Shown piece after piece: positions 1 through 13,400 of a stretch of 64,000 nucleotides of DNA. Origin of the DNA: Hypomesus transpacificus (taxonomy: Eukaryota; Chordata; Actinopteri; Osmeriformes; Osmeridae); contig NC_061061.1 in the NCBI RefSeq assembly GCF_021917145.1, positions 10,714,494 to 10,778,493 of the forward strand, given 5' to 3'. The notes beneath the pieces were generated by a model. The model saw nothing but the letters and a program-made list of their open reading frames with translations, was not told where the DNA came from and searched no databases. The translations under genes were made by a program, and so were the position numbers. Position 1 is the first letter of the stretch. Every line of letters begins with the position of its first letter.

Positions 1-1309
1 AAGGGTCAGAGGACAAGACGGAGGTGAAGAAAACAAGGGGGAAGAAGAGGAGAAGCGCATGTTGACGTTCTGAACCCATACTCACACTATGAACACAGGG
101 AACCTTTCTATCAAACCAACTACGAGCCCTAACAAATCCATTTCTCAGGAAGGATGTTGACTTTCACTCCTCCTGAACTGCTCACAGAGAGTGTGTCTTA
201 CTCACAGACGAACGTATTGGGGCGCTGAAGTCTGACGGCCCTCCTGGAGCGGTGATAATAATAAGAGGCCCAGCAGGGGAGGGCGGACGTGCAGGCAGCC
301 ATGCAGGCTGGCCCACGTAACACAGTGGCTGCTCTGATTCCAGGCCGCTCCCCAGTCTGTCCCCTCTCCCGACCCGCACCCTGCAGGACAGAGCCTTCCA
401 TGTTTGCTCCCAGATAATGCTATCAGAGCCGATAACCACCTCTATCCCTTTCAGCCCTCAGCCTTTAGTCCCAGCCCCCCAGCCTCCCGTCTTCAGCCTC
501 CAGCCCTCGGACCCCAGCACCCTGACCTCCAGCCCCCATGGTTAGTCCCCAGCTCGGCCTCACGCAGTTACTGGTGTTCCAGACAGGGGGATTTAGACGG
601 GTGAAGGACAGTGGCATGCATGACCCCCCCCCCCCCCCACGTCCTCAGCCCCTCCACCCCTCCCCGTCTGAGCAGGGCGAAGCCCGAACCCCGCACCCCT
701 CTCTTTGCCCCCGTTGCCAAGAATCTCCCTTCTGTTTGGATAGCTGCTGATGTCATGCCTGACATTTTTCGTCCAATTAGGCCCGAGATTGAGCGGCCCA
801 ACGGGAGCTTAATCTGAATATCAAAGTCTGGCTGATGGTTCAAGAATTAGGGAACATGCCCCCTCTCTCACATCCAGCCTGTATCCCCCCCCCCCCCCCC
901 CCCCCCCCCCCAGTGTTTTTTGAAGTGATGGAGAGTTGAGTCTGAGGTCGACCGACCAGCTGCCGGGGGGTGTGGAGGTTTGGGGACGTGGGTGGGTTGG
1001 AGGGGGGGGGGGGGGGGGGCGGTACATGGGATGCCTAATGGTAGGATGATGGGTTGGGGTTGGGAGAGGTTAGGGGGGGGACGGTTTAGGGGCTGGGGGT
1101 GGGGGGATAATGATCGTGTGATGGGGATGGAGTTGGGAGGGGGGGGCTGGTTCTGGGAGCTCCGGGTCCATCGTGGAGGAAAGCCCTCTGTTGCCTAGGA
1201 TCGGACAGAAACATTTGTAAATATAGACGTCCGGCATTCTAGAACAACCCGCTGATAGACGCCTATTTATGTAAATGGTATTGAGTGTGGACTCTGCTTC
1301 AGTATGACT

Positions 1310-1311
<2 letters not shown>

Positions 1312-1357
<46 letters not shown>

Positions 1358-1361
1358 ACAC
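1312..1361. repeat. (CA)n microsatellite
   Basis: About 50 bp of CA dinucleotides ending in CACGCACACGCACACA variants. It is one of many CA/GT tracts in the window. Confidence 0.95.
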
Positions 1362-1856
1362 CATTTACCTCTTGATGGACCCCTGTCAGTCCAGCCTTTC
1401 CCCAGGAAATCCCCTGATGTCCCCCCCCCCCCCCCCCAGTCCCCAGTCAGCAGTAATAGGCCCCGTCTCTGTTATTGAGTGTGTCAGTTTTACAGCTCGT
1501 CAGGACGGTTCTCATGATCTCACCTCCAGAGGCTGGGGGCTCCAGGCAGAGTCGGCCCAGTCCTGGAGTCAGCAGGCTGCTGCAGGAACATCCAGGGTGA
1601 AGAGCTGACACAAGGAAACCTGCATGGAGCATCACACAGTCCCCTCTGGAACACCAAAACCACAAATGTTGCCCGGCAACTGAGGAAAAGTAGCCAAGAA
1701 GTAAAGCGTAATAGGGTCCTGAAGGGGAAGTGGTTGAGCCTTGATTATCCATTGTGGAATCAGTGAACCAACAGAAATCAACCCCTGGTTGTGCCAACTC
1801 CCCTGTTCTTTGTGCTCTATGTGCCTGGTCTGCTGTATTATTGTATTATGTATGTA

Positions 1857-2133
1857 TGTCTGGACTACAGGGTAAGGTTCTATATGTGTCTGGTCTACAG
1901 GGTAAGGTTCTATATGTGTCTGGTCTACAGGGTAAGGTTCTATATGTGTCTGGTCTACAGGATAAGGTTCTATATGTGTCTTGTCTACAGGGTAAGGTTC
2001 TATATGTGTCTGGTCTACATGGTTATGGTTCTATATGTGTCTGGTCTACAGGGTAAGATTTCTGCTTTGTAAGTGTCTGGTCTTTAGGGTGAAGGTTCTA
2101 TATGTGTCTGGTCTACATGGTTAGGGATCTATT
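1857..2133. repeat. 30-bp tandem repeat (minisatellite), about nine copies
   Basis: Successive units start near 1857, 1887, 1917, 1947, 1977, 2007, 2038, 2075 and 2106. Each carries GTCTGGTCTACAGGGTAAGG followed by TTCTATAT. The first five are nearly identical and the last four are degenerate, so divergence increases to the right. Because the period is 30 bp, several frames stay open and give repetitive peptides of the type VSGLQGKVLY. I do not regard these as protein coding. Confidence 0.95.
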
Positions 2134-2276
2134 CTGTTCTGTGTGTGTCAGATTTGTTCTAGGCTGGTAGGGGGGAGCAGTGTGGATGTTGGAGAGAGCT
2201 GCCTTATTATCAGCCTAATCCTGAAATGGGAGATGGTATTACTGCCTGGCATGTCATGCAAGGGTGGGATCTGTCT

Positions 2277-2357
2277 GTCTGTGTGTGTGTGTGTGTGTGT
2301 GTGCATAATGTGTGTGTGCATAATGTGTGTGTGCATGTGTGTGTGTGTGTGTGTGTT
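2277..2357. repeat. (GT)n microsatellite with GCATAAT interruptions
   Basis: GT repeats interrupted twice by GCATAATGT blocks, then by GCATGT, about 80 bp in total. Confidence 0.9.
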
Positions 2358-4180
2358 GACTACCATCGCTTCCAATTAGACAAAACATTTCCTCAATGTG
2401 TAGCAGGTCATGCTAATACCCCAGGCCCAGGACCTGGCCACAGAGAACAGGCCCATTATGGCTTAATGAGATCTCAAGGTGATTCTAAGCAAACGTCATT
2501 CCCCCCTCTCACCTTTGACCCCGCAGGGTTGTTTTCCCATAGTTCCATGAGTAATATGTGTGGATATTACCTCTCAGTGGTGTCAGGTGACGGGGTTCGG
2601 CGTTGGTTGGGACTCTGGCCTGTCACAGCAGCTAGACAAGCCTATGGAGTCATCTGTTTTTGTACATTAATTCAATTCTGTCCCCAGACCGGGGTCGGAC
2701 ACCTGCTTTCCATTGCGCCCGAGCCAAATCAAGCGGGCCAGGCCAGGATGGGACACCTGCTGGTGTTGTTACAGTAGAGCACCTAGACAGAGCTGCTTAG
2801 AGGACACAAGGTGAGAGACATGGACTCATACACTCGTCTCTGACACACACACTCAAACAGACACACACAGTCATGTATCAAACACACACACACACTCCAA
2901 TGTCCCTGCTAGTCCCCAGCCAGTGTCCCAGGTCTGTCCTTAGTTTAACCTCAGTAGGTCTGGTATCTCCCTCCTCTCCATTCTCCCTCATGTTGTTCCA
3001 GTTCTGTGTTTAGGTAGCGTGTTCTCTGCAGCCTGTACAAACATGCTGCCCTGCGTGGGCTCATGTCTTACCTGCAGCAGCCCGGGAGGAGGTCTGGACA
3101 TGTGCATTGCTGGGACTGTGTTAGCAGCAGAACCAGGCCCAGACCCCCAAAGCTCCAGAGAGTTCTAGAATCCTGACATTTCCTCTCAGAAGGTGACGAC
3201 AGCTCCACTTCTAGAACTCGACAGACGTTCTATTGTTAGCTGGGCAGCATGCAGCTCTCCCCAGTGGAGTGGGGGGTGGGGAGGGGGGTATTTAACCCTA
3301 TACTGCCCCCCGGTGCCCTGAGGGGTCTATGCCAGGACATGCAAGGTGAAACCAGAGCTTCACTGCTGTTCAGACTGGACAAGCTGGGAGGGAGGATCTG
3401 TGTTGCAGTCCCTGTTCCACTCACACACACAGGTTAGCTGTCAACATGAACTCACACGTTAACGTATAGTACATATGGATCGGCCAATCAGAAGTTACCT
3501 GCAGCTAGAAACTCAATAGTCACACGTCTGATTGGAGTCTGGCTGTGCTTAGCAGCCTGGTCCCAAGTTGCCCGACTGGTGTGTGTATATGTGTGTTCTT
3601 GCATGTGTGTGTGTTCTCGAGCATGTGTCCTCAAGCAGTGACTACGAGGTGTAAAATTGAAAGGTGTGGTTTGAATAAAACTACCAGACTTGCCAAACGA
3701 TGGGAGTTGGAGGTCAAGTTTGAGGTTAATTTTTTTTACATGGTGTACCACATGTTCAATCAAGGCTCCCTTTCCAATCTTCGTCTTCCAGCTGTACAAA
3801 CAGGATCGCCTTTGTGTCAGCCCTCTCCCTCCAATCAAGACCCAGCGTAGATGAACAGGAGGAATCGATAGGGGTAGACCATGTGCACAGTAAGCGGTGA
3901 CAACACCACCACTGGCTTTGACTTCTTGATGTGGTTCCATCAAACTCCCAGAACGCACAGGTTTTCTCTTACACATTTGTTGCGGTGTTGAGGCTCCTAT
4001 CAGGACAACTCTGGTCCTGGAGTATGCTCTCCTTAGTTACCGCACGGTAACACGCAGTCGTCAGCCGCCCCGGCTAGGCTGGTGGCCACAGGCCTCTGAT
4101 CAGTAGCATCAGTGAATGAAGCACTTTCACAGTCAAGGACTTTGCTATGGAAATACATTCAGCCTGGCTTCGCTTTGAAG

Positions 4181-4680
4181 NNNNNNNNNNNNNNNNNNNN
4201 NNNNNNNNNNNNNNNNNNNNNNNNNNNNNNNNNNNNNNNNNNNNNNNNNNNNNNNNNNNNNNNNNNNNNNNNNNNNNNNNNNNNNNNNNNNNNNNNNNNN
4301 NNNNNNNNNNNNNNNNNNNNNNNNNNNNNNNNNNNNNNNNNNNNNNNNNNNNNNNNNNNNNNNNNNNNNNNNNNNNNNNNNNNNNNNNNNNNNNNNNNNN
4401 NNNNNNNNNNNNNNNNNNNNNNNNNNNNNNNNNNNNNNNNNNNNNNNNNNNNNNNNNNNNNNNNNNNNNNNNNNNNNNNNNNNNNNNNNNNNNNNNNNNN
4501 NNNNNNNNNNNNNNNNNNNNNNNNNNNNNNNNNNNNNNNNNNNNNNNNNNNNNNNNNNNNNNNNNNNNNNNNNNNNNNNNNNNNNNNNNNNNNNNNNNNN
4601 NNNNNNNNNNNNNNNNNNNNNNNNNNNNNNNNNNNNNNNNNNNNNNNNNNNNNNNNNNNNNNNNNNNNNNNNNNNNNNNN
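4181..4680. other. Assembly gap (500 N)
   Basis: Exactly 500 unspecified bases, a typical scaffold-gap placeholder, so the real length is unknown. The right flank reaches a long (GGGA)n tract within 180 bp, which probably explains the assembly failure. Confidence 0.99.
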
Positions 4681-4860
4681 GGAGAGAGTGGGAGTGAGCC
4701 ATAACTTTGCTAATTGACAGTGATGGGTGTGACGGAGGTGCCCTGGCATGGCGGGGGCAGTGTGGGGCAGCAGCAGCCTCGGTGGACCTGGCTGGTGGGC
4801 GTGAAGGGGAACTTAACACATTCATGCGGAAGATAGATGAGGGGTGGAAAGGAGAGGCAG

Positions 4861-4987
4861 AGGGAGGGAGGGAGGGAGGGAGGGAGGGAGGGAGGGAGGG
4901 AGGGAGGGAGGGAGGGAGGGAGGGAGGGAGGGAGGGAGGGAGGGAGGGAGGGAGGGAGGGAGGGAGGGAGGGAGGGAGGGAGGGAGG
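4861..4987. repeat. (GGGA)n microsatellite, about 31 units
   Basis: About 127 bp of uninterrupted GGGA repeat followed by a purine-rich tail to about 5090. Runs of three G every four bases give high G-quadruplex potential on the plus strand. Long low-complexity frames read through it on both strands and are not genes. Confidence 0.97.
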
Positions 4988-6164
4988 AGGAGAGGAAAGG
5001 GGGGGAGTGGTGGAAGAGTGAGGGAGAGATGGAGAGATGGAGAAAGAGAAACAGATGAGAGGGAGAGGCGCGAAAGAGAAACAAACTCTCCAAAAGACGA
5101 CTTCCTTTGTTCTGCGGCAGCATGTGCAGTGGGTGGATAGTCGTGTGTTCAGAGTTCCCATAACACACTTGACGGCGATGCACGGTAAAGTTTGTTTACC
5201 CAGTGCCAAATGACCCACTCAGCTTAATAGATGGAGCGTCCCCACTCACACATTACGCAATATGAATAACTTACACACACCACTCTCCCAGTCTTTTAAG
5301 AAAACAAAAGTTACTTCAATTTGAGGGGACGCCGCCCACATCCGCACAGACAAGTGCTCCGACTGACTGTTTATTTGGAGGACAGATGACTTGATTCCAG
5401 ATTTAATTGGAGGAAAGTGGGATGGCGTTTCAAACGCCGAATTAGCTGAAGCACCATTAGTCAGATCAGAGCCGAAACAAACATACCACCCTGCTCAGAG
5501 CTGAGGGCAAAACACCTCCAGTCATTTAAGAAAAGATCCACTTCATTTATTTCACCTTCCATCAGCGTAGAGCACCTTTTCAGAAAAATCACAAATTGTG
5601 TTTTTGGCAGATTCTATTTTCAAGTGTCGTCTCATCAAAACTGAGTATTGATTTGAAGGATTCTTGCCTTGTGGTTTTGCTCTGTCAGCGAGCTGTGTAT
5701 TGGAAGATATGAGGCTTTGTTCCTGTAAGGAATGCAAACGAGGTGGCATGACTTCCGTACTTTCGCCATGACAAACACAGCTACTAGAAGGGTTCTCTCT
5801 CCCCCAGGGACAGGCGAGTAGGTCGGACCGACTCCAGACTATATTTTTCTATGAGGTCCTAATCTGAGGTGCTAAATCACAAGAGGTGACTGCCAAAACA
5901 AAAGGTGATTGATTCAGACTTCTCAGTGTTGGAAGAAGCAGATAGGAGGAGAGGAGAGGGGGCAATAGGAACGGAGGGGAGAGGAGAGGAAGGGTGCAGA
6001 GGATAGAAGGGGAGAGGAAAAGAAAGGAGAGAGGCAGAGGAGCGGAAAGGAGAGGAGAGAATAGGGGAGGGGAGAGGGGGGGGACAGCTTGGGCTTATTA
6101 CCTCCAGGTGAGGTTCTTCTCTGGCCTTCACGAGCATCACAGGGCCTGTTAAATCTGCACTCAC

Positions 6165-6275
6165 TCACACACACACACACACACACAAAGACACACACAC
6201 TCAGCCACACACACACACACACAAAGACACACAAAGACACACACACTCAGCCACACACACACAAACACACACAGA
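6165..6275. repeat. (CA)n microsatellite with AAAGA and TCAGC interruptions
   Basis: CA blocks separated by AAAGACACA and CTCAGCCACA. The same two interruptions recur in order, so part of the tract was itself tandemly duplicated. Confidence 0.9.
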
Positions 6276-9200
6276 CCCAGAGTGGATCACCAGCAGAACA
6301 GTTCAGTTATGTGTTTCACACACAGCTGGGGATAAGGATGAGGCTCTTTTATGATATTTTCCTTCTGGATGTTAATGTGTGTTTTTGCAGGCCTAGATGA
6401 GGGACACTGAGGTTGCATGGGCACATATTAAAGTTAGGCACAGGCATTTTGGGGATATGTACAGGATATGTGTGTGTGCAAGTTGCTTCCAACTCATAAA
6501 CCCAGTTTGAAATACAGTTTCCTTAAATATGGATTTCTAATCCACGAACGGACACAATGCAAACCATGTTTATGTGCTGCGGCATACACACACACACACG
6601 CACACAGAGAGAGCTCTTTTTCCTAATTCCGCTTCCTGCATGTTACAAAGCCCCAATTTCCCTTTGGGGATCAATAAAGCACCGACTAGTCCTGTCACCG
6701 ACACAACGACTATTTACAGTAAGATATCACAGCATACACACTTTTTCTGGGAAGGAGGAATGATGTCATCAAACGGGGGGGCTGAGTGCGGTCCGGAAAG
6801 CACCGCTCTTCAGCCCAAGGTCAGAGCAGTGGCCTGCTTTCACAGGAAGCGGGGATGACACAAGGGTGATGACGTCTGATTGGTTGTGAAGTATAGCTCG
6901 GCCGAGAGACGCTCAGTGTTGTTGGTGAGCCGGGAAACGTCATCTGTCCAAATGATTATTTGAATAGTAATAGATGGTAGGCAATCACACACGCACAAAC
7001 ACACACACATACACACAGAGAGATACACACAAAAAACAGACACACACAGACATACACACTTGCACACAAACACACACATCGGCAGATCAGAGATTCAGAC
7101 AGTGTGACTGGGAGGCAGACGAGCCTCATCCCAACAGACACACACAAACACACACACACACGGGCAGAGGAAGTGTTCCATCGGGGCTGGACAGGGACAG
7201 AGGAGGTAAATATTTCCGACTGGAAGCTTTCACAGACAGAAGAACAGAAGCAGGGAGCCGGCAGAGTTTTCTATTGCGCGCTATGAAGACCAGGCTACAC
7301 AACCACAGTTTTCAGCTGCCTTACCTGCAAGCTGTGTGTGTGTAGACAGTGTGTGTATCTATCTGTGTGTGTGTGTGTGTATAGTGTGTGTGGGGGCTGC
7401 AGTCAGGGACAGCTCCGCAGAGACACCGGGAGACAGGGTATATTCACAGTGAGGCTGATCAAGTCTGCATAGAAAACGACTTCCTCACTATCTCTCACCT
7501 CACTGTCTCTCTCCTCACTATCGCCCCTGTTTCCCTCTCTCCGTTTACAGGAGTGGTGCGAGGATATTAACTGTTCACTTGCACTAATTGGTCTTGGGTT
7601 GGAGGATTCGCACTTGCACTCCATGCATTCACAGCCTGGATACAGCATGTGTTTTAGTGCCTAATGCAGAAACTAGCTGTGGAGTAGAGAGGCGATAACG
7701 TGTTTGTGTTTCCTAACGAGCAGTTGTGGGCGGGAGGATTCGTCTCCCTTGGTTTCTCATTTTTATCTCTTTCTCACTACTTGGCGAGAAACACAAACAC
7801 CTCATGAGCATGGGCTTAGCGTGGCGCGTCATCTCGCCGAATCAGGAAACAACAGGTCGTTCTTCCTGCATTTCGAAAGGCACCTGGTGGCCGAAGCCAC
7901 CCTCGAGCTTTTCTGTGTGTGTTTGGGGGGCCTGTTTGTTTTCCATCCATCTCACGGTCCACCCTGTTTTTTCCCCGCGGGAGTATGCTAGCAGGGCGCC
8001 ACCGGCCTCCACCACCCTGCCCCCCTCCCTCCTTTACCCCCCCCCTGCTTCATGCCCCCCACCCTCACCGCTCACCCTTCCTGTTGAGTGAAGCCTCTGT
8101 GAGATCATGCGGAACAGTAAACCCCCCTGGAAGGAACCAGCAGGCGTGTGTCCATGACTCTGCTTGTGTGCGCGTGTGCCTCTGTGTAAGTGAGTGTGTG
8201 TATGTGCACGCGTGCGTGTGCACGTCCTCTAAGGACGTCAGAAAGCCATCTTGGTACCTAACCAAGCCTGCAAAAAAACACCTGAGAGGTGCTGGGAAAG
8301 CAAACCACAGAGAACCAAAAGTGTGATGCTTCACCAAGGGGGGGCGTCAGACCCCAGTCAGCAGCACCCTGACCCCTCCCTGGCCTGTGATGCTCACGTT
8401 ACCTTAGCAACACCCAGGAACAGAGTTTATTAGATTCAGATTGCTTTGTTTGTTGTTTTTGCACACAGGGCCAATCAGCTGGAGTAATGAGCAATCAGTG
8501 GAGATGAATGGCGTGTAAAAGACATGAGGCAGTTCTGAGCCCGCTCTTTGTGATGGTACCCCTGGACAGACTGAAGGTCCCTACAGCGGGGGTGTGTGTG
8601 TGTGTTTGTGTGTGTGTGTGCATGTGTGTGCAAATAAAGCCTGTCTCTCAAGATCACCATGATGGATGGTGTGAAATGGACATCACACACCTCAGTCTGT
8701 CACTGTGGGAGCTGTAGTCAGCACATGGTGATACAACACCCACACACACCCACACACACTCACACTTACACACACTCACATACACACACTCGCACACTCA
8801 GGTAACATTATATTCTACATCAACAATGCCAGGCAGCCCTTCTGCAGCAAAGACGACACTCTGCTGTGATAGAAAGTGGAGCGGGGGGATACTTGGCTGT
8901 TGCGACGACTCTCCGCTGCTGTATTTGAGAGTGGGGGGGGGGGGGGGGGGGGGTACAGGGCTGTTCTGACTACCCCCACTGCTGTGCCCGAGAGTGGCTG
9001 GGCTCAGCCTTGTTCTCCTGAGGGGGTCAGATGAGAGGTGTGGAGCTGCGCTCGGTGACACGCGGCTGGCTGGGAGGCGAGCTGGGGGGATGAGTGTCCA
9101 GCAGAGGAGATAATCGGTGTGTTTGGAGGAGCGTGCATGACCCTCTCCTGGCCCACTCCTGGTTCTGTTCCGTACCTGAGATCGCGTCTCCCGTTCCTAT

Positions 9201-9804
9201 GCGTTATTCAACTCAAGCCAATGCCCTTTTGCTCTCTCTCTCTCCCTCTCTCCCTCTCTCCCTCTCTCCCTCTTTCTCTCCCGTCCCAGTGCTCCACCGG
9301 TCCACTCTCCATCCCTCCATCACAGACTCGTTCTCTCTGCTAACATATCCAGAGACACTGAAACCATATCCCTTTTCTGCTGTCACCCATCTATGCCACC
9401 TCCTCCTACCCTCTCATCCACGCCGAGGCGGAACCCACCTCTCACCAGTCCTTCTGCGGCTCTGGGTAATCACCAGAGGCTTCAGGACTCCACTACATAC
9501 ACCTCCTGTGTGTGATAGCCAAGGTGCAGCGATTATTCTATTGACTGTACGTGCACGATAACAGAGAGATTTTCTAGAAGCCCTTGACACTGGCTTTGAT
9601 TATACAGTAGTAGTAGTAGTGGTGGTGGTAGGCTGTTGAGTCACGGTGGCCTGTTGTTCTTTCAACAGAGAGATAGTCATCCAAGCCAGGCTTTCTGAAT
9701 GTGGGCATAGCTGTGGGGAGGCACAGAGGTAGCTACTATGTCAAATATATTACAACATTTCAAGGATCATAATGTGCCTCCGGCACATAACGTGCCTTTT
9801 CTCC

Positions 9805-9824
9805 ATCTCTCTCTCTCTATCTCT

Positions 9825-9886
<62 letters not shown>
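9805..9886. repeat. (CT)n microsatellite
   Basis: A nearly pure CT dinucleotide tract with a few interruptions at its left end. Confidence 0.95.
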
Positions 9887-9889
<3 letters not shown>

Positions 9890-10430
9890 TTGGTTTCCCT
9901 CCTTCCAATGTCTGTTTTAAATGCTAATGAAGCCCACATCCACCCCATCTCTCTCTCTCTTTCTCCCCCTCCAGCGTAACTGAATGTGACTGTTCCATCA
10001 TACTGGTCGAGTTAGATGCTTGACTCCTGGCCAGACTCAGTGAGACAATGATCATGGCTGTCACAAGCCCTGACCTCACAGCAACAGCAGTTAAGAGCTC
10101 GTTCTGGTGCTGTGGGCGTCCTGTTGACTTCAGCCGTACAGTGTGTGGATTTATAATGGAGGGGTTCAGGTGCTGTGGTGTATTCACATGCACTGCCTCT
10201 GTGTAGCTCATTTAGCCGTGCTGCACTTCTTTGGTTCTATCGTTTCCTCCTTCTCTCTGCCTTGTTCCCTTCCTTCCGTCTCTGCCTCTCGGATTCTCTC
10301 TCCATCCAGATCGGGGAAGACATGGCCTGAGAGAGGCGTGTCAGAGGCAGTGACAAGCTGCTTATCTCTCCGCATCTTCCTCTCTCTCCTTCTCTCCCAC
10401 TTCCTCTGCCTTCCTCTTTCTATCTCTTTC

Positions 10431-10490
10431 CCTCTCTCCCTCTCTCCCTCTCTCCCTCTCTCCCTCTCTCCCTCTCTCGCTCCCTCCCAG
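10431..10490. repeat. (CTCTCCC)n-type short tandem repeat
   Basis: About seven copies of an 8-bp CTCTCCCT unit within a longer pyrimidine-rich segment (about 10370-10490). Confidence 0.85.
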
Positions 10491-13400
10491 CACTGCTCCT
10501 AAAGACACCCCGCCCATCCCGGGGAAGGGAGACCGTTTCCTAGGGAACAGCGAAACGCTAAATTGTGATGACTCGTCCTCCTCCGGGTAGGGTGGAATGA
10601 ATCCATGTCACATATATCAGGAAATATCATCTCTCTCCGGCAGGCTCCTCTTTCATGTGTGTTTTAACAGAGGTAGCGAGCGTGGAGACGGTGTCTCGGT
10701 GGTTCCCTCAGGGAGATGAAGGCAGCTCGTTCTGTTCTCAGGAGCACGCTGGGGTGTGGCTGGGCGAGGAAGAGCCCAGGAGAAAGACTCGGAGATGCAC
10801 ACTCTAAAGAGGCAGAGGCAGGCACAGAGGCAGCAGGAAGCAGAGATCGAGGCAGGGACAGAGCTCGGGCCGAGGTGGAGGCCAAATTAAAGGCCAAGAC
10901 GGAGGCAAAGGTTTTAATAGCATATTGATCCCACGGACCTTATCTGACCGTCAGGCCGACGTTTGTTTTCATTCTCATTTTGTTCTGGGATTAACTGCTA
11001 GCCTCCGCCTGTCTGGGAGCTTACTGCTGTCTCCCCATCTCCCTCCATCCCTCACAACCTCCCTCCCCCCCTTCCCCCCCCCCCCCCCCCCCCCCTCCCT
11101 CCTTCCTTCCTTCCTTCCTTACCTCCCTCCATCCTCCCAGCCTCTCCTCCTCTTCCTCCCACCAGGCCTCTGTGTGGGACGGCATGTAACAGGGAGTCAC
11201 TTGGCCCCAGTCTCACCCCTCTCCTTCAGAGGAGCAGATTAGTGAACCCGAAGGTGACGGGCGTAAGTGAGTGGCGTTGATCTGACTGTGGGGAAGGCGT
11301 GCTCCTCTGTTAGACTCTACAAAGGTCTTTATTTACCCACATTTAAACCTCAGGATGGGCTGAGAGCAAACTTTGAATCTCATCTCACACATCACACACA
11401 CACAGACACACACATACACGCAAACAAACACACACACACACAGAAACACACACACAGTAGAAATGTTGAGAGTTTGTTTTCTGGCAGATATTAAAACCGT
11501 TTTAAACTGTCCTCAGAGCTGAACCATCAGGTCTTAGAAGGGGCTTGATTTTTCATGCTGCTACTGCGGCACATTTCCAGCTATGTAAACAAAAGCACAC
11601 CCTCTCCGCTAATCTGTTTCTTTCTTTTCCTCCACTCGTCTTTAAAACAGAGCTACGATGAATTAAAAGCCATAATCACCCAGTTTTGTGTCGGGAATTG
11701 GTTTCAACTTGCTACTTCAGCTCAACTCCGCCACCCCCCCACTTTCCCCCCTTGCACCCCCCCCCCCCCTTTTCTATGCCCTCCACAATCCCCCACCCCC
11801 CTCACCCCACTCCGCTCCCCAGACTCAGAAGTGGTTGCACCTCACAGCACCAAATCTTCTCCAGTGATATGATTGAAGTGCCGCAGGCTCCTTGACGACG
11901 GATGAGGCCATTGTTTTGATGAGAAATGTAATCAAGATACTGTCTGTTAGGTTGAGCAGACCTGGAGCTACTGGGGGAGCCCGATGGGGGGAAAAGGAAA
12001 GGGGGGGGGGGGTGACCGTGGTGGTGGAGGCGGGTCAACTGCCTCACAAACTCCCAGACAGATGCCGTCGACACACGCGCACAGCGTCGACACACACTCT
12101 CCACTCAGAGAGACCGAACCCCTTTCTCACCGGGGAGCTCGATGGCGATGGAGTTCAGTGGAGTGTGTACAGAAAATACACACGCAAACACACACACACA
12201 CACAATTTCCCCTTTATCTGGAGGCATGCAGCCCGGAGCTGTTTTCCAAGTCTACAGAACTCGACTAGATCTGTTCTCTCTAAAAACTCAAACAGAAACA
12301 ACGGTGGAGGGACAAAAGCGAGGCTGCTTGATGTTGAGAGAGGCAGGCTCTGTATCCAGCTGGTTAACGCCTGAGGGACTTCCTCTTATCACACACACAC
12401 TTCATTATGAAGCTGTTCCACCGAGTGGGACTCGTCATTCCTTTACAATGCTACCATGACTCATCTGGGCTGTGAATGAACCAGCCGGCCAGCCAGCCAG
12501 TCAAACAGACAAGCCTCCAGACGGCTTGCTAGCAAGCCAGTCAATCAACCAGCGAGTGAGCTGGGCACCTAATCAATAGCTGGGTCTTTCTCCTGGACAT
12601 GCGAGGTGGTCATTAGAGGGGTTCAATGCAGCCATCAGTTCCTCCTGCGCCGACCCGGCAAACACGTCGATAGACATGTCACAGCAGCAACCCAGCGCAT
12701 CTCTGATCCATGCTCCTTCAGATCTGCTCGGACTGCGATCAACTTGCCTACTTGTTCCCCTCCCCCCATCAATGGCGTGTGTGTGTTTGTTACATCTGCG
12801 TGTGAGCATGTGTGTGTACGTGTAAATATGTGCGCATGTGGGTGTGTGTGTTGATGGTCCTAGGCCAGAGAAATCCACAGCTCGACCTCTCTGGCCAGCG
12901 CTGAGTCAAGAGAGGGAAGGCGGAGAGAAAGAAAGATAAGGAGAGACTGACAGTGAAAGAGAGAAGACTGGAAGGAGGGACTGAGAGAGGGAGAGATGGA
13001 GGGAGAGAGCATTAAACTGCATTCATTATCAAAATGGGCCGCTATTGCATTACAATACGTATAATAATTACGGACTATATTTCTTTTGGAGAAAGCCATC
13101 TCTCCAACCATTTTAAAAGCTTTCCCAACGATAGCTGTAAGGTGAGCCTGGCTTCTCCAGAACAGACGTTGTTTTTTATTACATCTCCACATCGTGTTCA
13201 GCATGATATCCCATTCCGTCCTAGGGGGCAGCTTAGGCTATCCTGACTGAGATATCCCATTAGGTGTCCTTCTAATTGCATTGCTTACCATTATAGTTGC
13301 ATTACTTAGTTTGATTAAAGGGTTAGCGTTGTTGTGGAGACTGCTCTAAGCTATTCCAAGCTTTGCTGTTATGTTGTGGTCTGAGTGCATTAGAGTTGGT

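Larger units (their letters stand above)
1..4180. other. Intergenic or intronic stretch, no gene recognised
   Basis: No ORF here has the phase-matched splice sites or domain character seen in the genes further right. The stretch holds C and G homopolymer runs (about 885-911 and 1002-1019), a CA tract at 1312-1361, a 30-bp tandem repeat at 1857-2133 and a GT tract at 2277-2357. Human synteny would put the 3' part of STK3 on the plus strand somewhere left of kcns2. I looked for its kinase and C-terminal SARAH-domain exons and did not see them, so this is either intergenic or intron. Confidence 0.6.

Noticed and set aside
4837-5140. Frames of 73-104 aa across the (GGGA)n tract
   Set aside because: Pure tetranucleotide repeat giving GREGGREG peptides; no coding support.
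10716-10928. 70-aa frame with basic/acidic Ala-Glu-Lys repeats
   Set aside because: Compositional periodicity (GAGGCARR-like) in purine-rich DNA rather than a protein; no splice context.
12523-12538. Perfect 16-bp palindrome GGCTTGCTAGCAAGCC
   Set aside because: It sits in a CCAG/CAAG repeat-rich patch. With no loop or flanking conservation, it is likely a by-product of local repeats.
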